Shown here: piece after piece, positions 43,622 through 47,899 of the stretch
How positions within the stretch are numbered: position 1 is the stretch's first letter
Layout: each line of letters starts with the position of its first letter
NCBI GenBank assembly: GCA_025677825.1
Contig: JAIXMO010000102.1
Coordinates: 1-47,899 of the forward strand
Direction of reading: 5' to 3'
DNA from: Helicostylum pulchrum
Lineage: Eukaryota > Mucoromycota > Mucoromycetes > Mucorales > Mucoraceae
Length of the DNA stretch: 47,899 nt
The notes under the pieces: model-generated
The model's database searches: none
Seen by the model: the letters and a program-made list of their open reading frames with translations, nothing else
Told to the model about the DNA's origin: nothing
Made by a program: the position numbers and the translations under genes

Positions 43622-43877
43622 ACACGAAAAAAAAAAAGTTTCAAATAAACTTTTTGAGTACACTATTTTTTTTTTATATATACATGTATTAGTTCTTACG
43701 TAGTAGTATATCATTTACAAGTAACATGCTCATCTTTTTTTTTGGTGTTTTGAATTTAATCCTGCCTTATAAATCTGGTGCTTAAAAGTGACTTCGCTTT
43801 TTTGGGTGTTTATTTACCTTTCTCTCTATCTCTCTATCTCTTTTTTTTTTCAAACTCTTTTTTTATTCTTTAACATA
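43622..43877. promoter_or_regulatory. Short spacer containing the LEO1 promoter
   Basis: 256 bp between two same-strand chromatin genes. A CTCTCTATCTCTCTATCTC pyrimidine tract lies directly before the LEO1 start, typical of a fungal initiator region. Confidence 0.5.
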
Positions 43878-45425
43878 ATGTCATACGGCGACGATAATGA
43901 AAGTGCTTCTGATCACGACTTTGGAGATCTCTTTGGCTCTGAAGACGAAGCCTCGGATATTGATGATGGACGTTCTCAATCGTCTGTAGAAGAAAATAAC
44001 CCATCGCCTGTTGCTGCCGCATCACCACCACCACCACCAGTACCAGCACCAGCACAACAACCTACAAATAAATCAAACGATCTCGATAACTTATTTGGTA
44101 GTGATGACGAATCGGAATCAGACGAAGAAGATAAAAGACAAACATTAAAACAAAGAAGGTTTAATACTAGAAAACTTTTTTTTTACTTTTTTTTATATAT
44201 ACTCATTTTTAAAAATGTTAAACTAGTCGCCTTGAATCGTCTGAAGACGAAGATACCAGAAGTCCTGCAAGATATGAAGAGGAGGAAAGAGAAGAGTATG
44301 ATGAATACGATGATCAGATAAATAAAAAACAACGCGTTGAAGTATCACTTGAAATGCCACAATTACCTGTTCCTTACAGTGACAACAACAAGGTAAACCA
44401 AAACTTTATATGCTTGTCGTTTATATATTTTGTTAACTTGTTTGATATGTACAGTATTATTTAGCAAAATTACCGCGTTTTTTGGATATAGAAGTCAACC
44501 CCTTTGTACCATCCGAATTTGAAGTTCAAATCGAAGAAGGTTTAACTGCCGTACAAGAACAAGAAGCAATTCGTGAACAAATTGAAAGTATGATTCGATG
44601 GAGACGAGTAAGAAAAAACGGTATGGAGGTAAGTTTTATATGTATGAATATATATAAATTCCTTTTGTTTAACCAACCTTATTTTAGACCATGGAATCCA
44701 ATGCACATATTGTAGAATGGGAAGATGGTAGAAAATCGTTAATGTTGGGTGACGAATGTTTCGATATTGGTACAAAGCCTATTGGAGTAGACGACCACTC
44801 ATTTTTATTAGCACATCAAACTGGATCCGGCGCATTAGAGAGTCAAACTGAATTTACAGATTTAATGGCATTTATGCCCAGTGGACTTACCAGTGACACG
44901 CATCGTAACCTGACTGCCCAAATCGCCGATAAGCAAGTCAAGAAGAACAGGACCAAAATGTTCTTTACTGAAAAGGATCCCGAGTTGATGAAGCAAGAAC
45001 TTGAGTCGCAAGAAAACGAGCGTTTAAAGGCTCAAAAGAAATTAGAATTGCAGCGTAGAAAGGTCGATATGCGTTACGGAGATGCCACAAGCAGCCGTCG
45101 TAACCATGATTTCGGTGACTACGATACCGCGGATTATCCTTCCCGTAACGCTGCGGGCAGTCAGGCTCAAGATAGGTACGAAGACGATTTCGTCGTCGAT
45201 GATGATGAGTATGACGAGGAAGAAGAAAGATCAAGAGAGAACAGGTTGGCTCAAGTAAAGAAATCGGGTATGGATAAGTACGCCAAGCGGTCTCGTTATA
45301 GTGATGATGAAGACGAGGAGGAGGAAGAAGATGCTGATTATGGTAACGATGATGACGATGAAGAAGAAGAAATCGTTGTTAGAAGACATAAGCGTAACCG
45401 TATCATGAGTGATGAGGATGAGTAA
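43878..45425 (+). CDS. LEO1: RNA polymerase-associated protein LEO1 (Paf1 complex)
   Basis: Four exons (43878-44158, 44227-44392, 44455-44628, 44688-45425) give 452 aa. The N-terminus is Asp/Glu/Ser-rich (FGDLFGSEDEASD, LDNLFGSDDESESD) as in all LEO1 proteins. The conserved core begins YYLAKLPRFLDIEVNPF, then IRWRRVRKNGME, IVEWEDGRKSLMLGDECFDI and SFLLAHQTGSGALESQ. The C-terminus is charged and ends in acidic repeats with GDDEDEE-type sequence. LEO1 pairs with PAF1 and binds histone H3/RNA to keep Paf1C on elongating polymerase II. The intron 1 donor (GTTTAA) is weak. The upstream in-frame ATG at 43788 would add a hydrophobic leader and is not favoured. It lies 256 bp after an H3K36 methyltransferase gene on the same strand. 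Confidence 0.94.
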
Positions 45426-45587
45426 ATCCCCCCTCTCTTTTAAAACACAATTTATTGCTAAATAAAAAAAAACATTCATATAATATTCTGTTCTGTTGTA
45501 CATAATAATAACTTGGTTAATTAGCATCGAGATGCTAAATATCATAGCTGTATTGCAGCAGGTAAAATATTTGTGCTGTAAGTGGTA

Positions 45588-46600
45588 CAGTAGCGGCTCT
45601 ATTTAAGGGTGGCCGAAAAGTGGAAGAAAGCCACCCTTATATCGAACATACCCTTATTATCATGCAGTGAATAATTTACTTCTAAAGAAAAAAGCTCACT
45701 GAGATACCTGGGTTTAAATAATCGCTCACATAAGAAATCACTGCAGTTATAATAAATAATGGGGTTTATTTTTTAAACGTTTTTTGGACCCAAGTTCTTT
45801 TATACATATTTATTGTACCTTTAGGAGAAACTGCACCAGGTGTAGTAGTGGTTTTAGCTCTGGTTTTTAGAACAACAGCAACTGCTCTTTCTCCTTTTCG
45901 TGACCAGGCGAAACTTCTCTTCATATTAATATGAAATGCGGACTCATCGATAAATATACAATTGCTAGTATAATCTATGTCAGTCCTCAACCATCTTTGA
46001 ACCCAGTCATGTCTTTCCTCGTTTTTATCTACGGAGCTCCTCTCAACAGAATGGAAATGAGCTCTTTTAAGAATAATTCTGCATTTTTCTGTCGTATGCT
46101 TGTAAAGTACACTCTTAGAAATAGTTAATCCGGAAAATTTAGTCGTTATATCATCCATAACCCCGGATACCACAAGCGACGGTTTCTCATCAATTAGTTC
46201 ATGCAATGATTTCTCATGCTCTTCCACCAAAATTGGTGGTCTTCCAACAGCCTTACCACTACGTTCCTCTCTTTCAATAACATCTTTGGGGGGGGTTATT
46301 TGTATTTGTCTAGTTTTGCGCAGTCGGATGAGATACGTTTAATTCTTTCGCAGCATCTCTGATACCCATTCCTTTTTCGTAGACCAAAAAGAAGAATCTC
46401 TCTTTAGCAATAACTTTATGCTAATTTTACTACGTCTTTTTTTATTTTTTCTTGTTTAAGTTTTTTAGGGGGCTTAAGTTTATGTACTGACTAAAACTAG
46501 TTACTTCTTCAATTGGGTACATTTCCTCGTCTACCTCCATGACTTCATCGCCATTTTCATCTCGAATATTACCGTTTCCATTTTCGTATATAAAGTCCAT
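45588..46600 (-). mobile_element. Tc1/mariner-like transposon, inactive, one end preserved
   Basis: The 45588 end reads CAGTAGCGGCTCTATTTAAG, preceded by TA, with the subterminal words CCACCCTTATATCGAACA. The same end is present at 30177. The transposase frame starts at about 46600 and runs leftwards. No matching opposite terminus is seen near 46600-46700, so that end is lost. Confidence 0.8.
45766..46600 (-). pseudogene. Tc1-like transposase, frameshifted and C-terminally deleted
   Basis: From ATG at 46600 the frame (MDFIYENGNGN, DEEMYPIEEV) reaches a stop after NLNKKK. A helix-turn-helix segment (ERFFFLVYEKGMGIRDAAKE, LNVSHPTAQ) survives in a later frame and ends at a stop. The largest open part, 46230-45766, carries the linker GRPPILVEEHEKSLHEL partly upstream, and the first catalytic Asp in IFIDESAFHINMKRSFAWS with SRKGERA. 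It ends soon after GAVSPKGTIN, so the second Asp and the final acidic residue of the DDE/D triad are missing. It cannot be active. Confidence 0.85.
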
Positions 46601-47525
46601 TATAAATATTAAAAGAAACAAGAAAGTGTACTCTTTTCATGGTGGTTTTCAAAAGCAGAAAAAATTGGTGATTTGAATATATAGGCGTTTTGCGGAAACA
46701 TTTGGACGAAAAGTTAAGAAGAATATGTCTCATCATACGATAAAAACTTCTATTATCTTGAGTAGCGGTAGTAGGATCAAGATTGGGATAGCTGTACTCA
46801 AATAAATCCACATGAGACTTACTAGATGAAAGAGTGTGATTCAATATGTCCAGCGTATTCGAATGATAATCAGCAATGGAAGAAATACATTGTTGATTAT
46901 CTTGATGGGTTCTAATAACTGTTGTATCTTCTTCCGACATGTCGTCAATACTTTGCATTCTGAAAATATAATGATTGGATAATTTCTCTCTATCTGCTTT
47001 TGATATTCTTGGAGTATTTAATGGAATAACCCTGTTGATAATGCTGTATCAAATATGATATTTTTCGATCCTTTTATAATTTTGACCTAAGAAAAAAAAG
47101 ATATAGATAATATTATGTGAGCAACCTTTACACTTGTTTTAATTTCTTTAATATGGCATCTACATACGCACCTTTGTGCTTTCAAGACTATTATCACTTG
47201 GATGTTTGTAACTTGTCGCAGACGAAGGATTTGTGCTAGAAGTAGGGGATAACAAGGTCGCGTCAGCAGTAGACGATGTAGATGTAGACGGGATGGAATC
47301 AGAGGACGAAGAAACTGACGAAGTTGAATTTGATGAAGGCGCATTCAAGTGTGTGTTAAAATGTGTTCGAATAACATCAACAGAAGAATGCAGATCGTTG
47401 CAGATTGCACAAACAAATACTACTAAAACAGGAAGGATTTCTTTGGGGAAGAGTTTCTTGAAAAAATAAAAGAAATCCTTCCTGTTTTAGTAGTATTTCT
47501 TCTCTTCATCTCCATCTGAACTCAT
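46569..47525 (-). pseudogene. Broken C2H2 zinc-finger gene
   Basis: The frame opens MSSDGDEEKKYY at 47525 and meets TAA at once inside a perfect 84-bp palindrome (47415-47498). After it the same frame encodes a C2H2 finger (CAICNDLHSSVDVIRTHFNTH) and a Ser/Thr-rich stretch to 47172. Two further exons fit by GT..AG and frame: 47086-47031 and 46959-46569 (MSEEDTTVIRTHQDN, SNTLDILNHTL). The last frame runs into the start of the Tc1-like transposase, so its true C-terminus appears replaced. The finger resembles those of the genes at 17077 and 47524. Function unknown. Confidence 0.5.
47415..47498. repeat. Perfect 30-bp inverted repeat with 24-nt spacer
   Basis: Arm 47415-47444 (AAATACTACTAAAACAGGAA and on through GGATTTCTTT) is exactly complementary to 47469-47498. 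It sits between the start codon and the zinc finger of the minus-strand gene. It could form a strong hairpin in DNA or RNA. Confidence 0.95.
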
Positions 47526-47899
47526 GAATTGCGTATTATGTACATTTCATTGTCACGTCTGTGGAGAAGACAAGACGAATCGTACAGCTTTATATAACCA
47601 CATTAAAAAACACGAAAGTATGTTTATATAAGAGTGTAACTGCTTTTTCTTATTAACATTTTATAATCTTAATTAGTTTCGAACTTGCCACTACAGCGCC
47701 CACTGGTCGGTAATAAAACGCGTGGTTCTAGCTTGTAAGAATTTTTTTTTTTTCCTACTGGGTAGAAACAATATCAGAAGTTATAATCAAAAAAAGTCTT
47801 TTTAGCTCACGTTGAAAGCGAAAGCCAAATAGCAGACGCTATTCTAGAGCAATCTGGCAATAAAAGGTAAAAGCCTACTGTAGAGGTAAGTACGCTTTG
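47524..47899 (+). CDS. C2H2 zinc-finger protein, N-terminal part, cut by window end
   Basis: Exon 1 (47524-47617) encodes MNCVLCTFHCHVCGEDKTNR and ends in NHIKKHE, giving one C2H2 finger (Cys, Cys, 12 residues, His, 3, His). Exon 2 (47677-47734) reads SNLPLQRPLVGNKTRGSS. A third exon probably starts at about 47818 (ESQIADAILEQSGNK) and has a donor near 47867. The layout of finger, HxxKKH, then an LPxxRP linker matches the two-finger gene at 17077, so they are paralogues. The third exon's acceptor is uncertain: the stronger TTTTTAG at 47804 would give an early stop. The start codon overlaps that of the opposite-strand relic in the word CATG. Confidence 0.5.

Noticed and set aside
1..47899. CRISPR array, operon-style ribosome binding sites or prophage
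   Set aside because: The window is eukaryotic (spliceosomal introns throughout); no spaced direct-repeat array of CRISPR type is present.

Overview
This is an AT-rich eukaryotic window. Its genes are compact and split by short GT..AG introns of about 50-80 nt. The gene content is fungal: an MHR-type transcription factor, alpha-arrestin, Paf1C subunit LEO1, bystin, SNRNP27 and cyclophilin E. Glycine-rich RRM proteins, Tc1/mariner debris and expanded C2H2 orphan genes fit an early-diverging fungus of the Mucoromycota (Mucorales-like). That placement is my inference from style and families; no database search was possible.

Layout. 1-2012: two divergent WrbA/Ycp4-type flavodoxin quinone oxidoreductases sharing one promoter. 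2899-6984: glutathione reductase, then (tail to tail) a regulator with a fungal MHR domain but no visible zinc cluster. 7-21 kb: gene-poor and repeat-rich, with an orphan acidic ORF (8829-9449), a degenerate copy of a 1.8-kb foldback-type Tc1-like element, a small one-pass membrane protein, a ~1.3-kb 14-bp minisatellite, a two-finger C2H2 gene and a decayed gene. 21.5-27.4 kb: three minus-strand genes (SLC38/AVT amino-acid permease, methyltransferase-like protein with an N-myristoylation motif, alpha-arrestin). 28.4-31.8 kb: a second, inverted set of the repeats seen at 8.4-12.4 kb, including a complete-looking 1,809-bp element and a relic of the orphan ORF. 32-38 kb: an RNA-centred cluster (two glycine-rich RNA-binding proteins, cyclophilin E and SNRNP27 from one divergent promoter, bystin/Enp1). 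38-41 kb: gene relics and tandem repeats. 41-45.4 kb: a truncated STN1-like ORF, a GATA-GATA-AWS-SET-postSET protein (ASH1-like H3K36 methyltransferase fused to two GATA fingers), and LEO1. 45.6-47.9 kb: a dead Tc1-like transposase inside or beside a broken C2H2 gene, and the start of another C2H2 gene.

Functional themes. The flavodoxins and glutathione reductase are redox genes. The permease and arrestin both belong to nutrient-transport systems, since alpha-arrestins recruit Rsp5-type ligases to permeases. The 32-38 kb genes serve splicing and ribosome biogenesis. The ASH1-like gene and LEO1 both act on transcribed chromatin. The strongest candidate for something undescribed is the GATA-ASH1 fusion, followed by the nested foldback element, the STN1-like fragment and the myristoylated methyltransferase. 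All splice models are hand-derived from frame, consensus and family alignment, and homopolymer runs make small indel errors possible.
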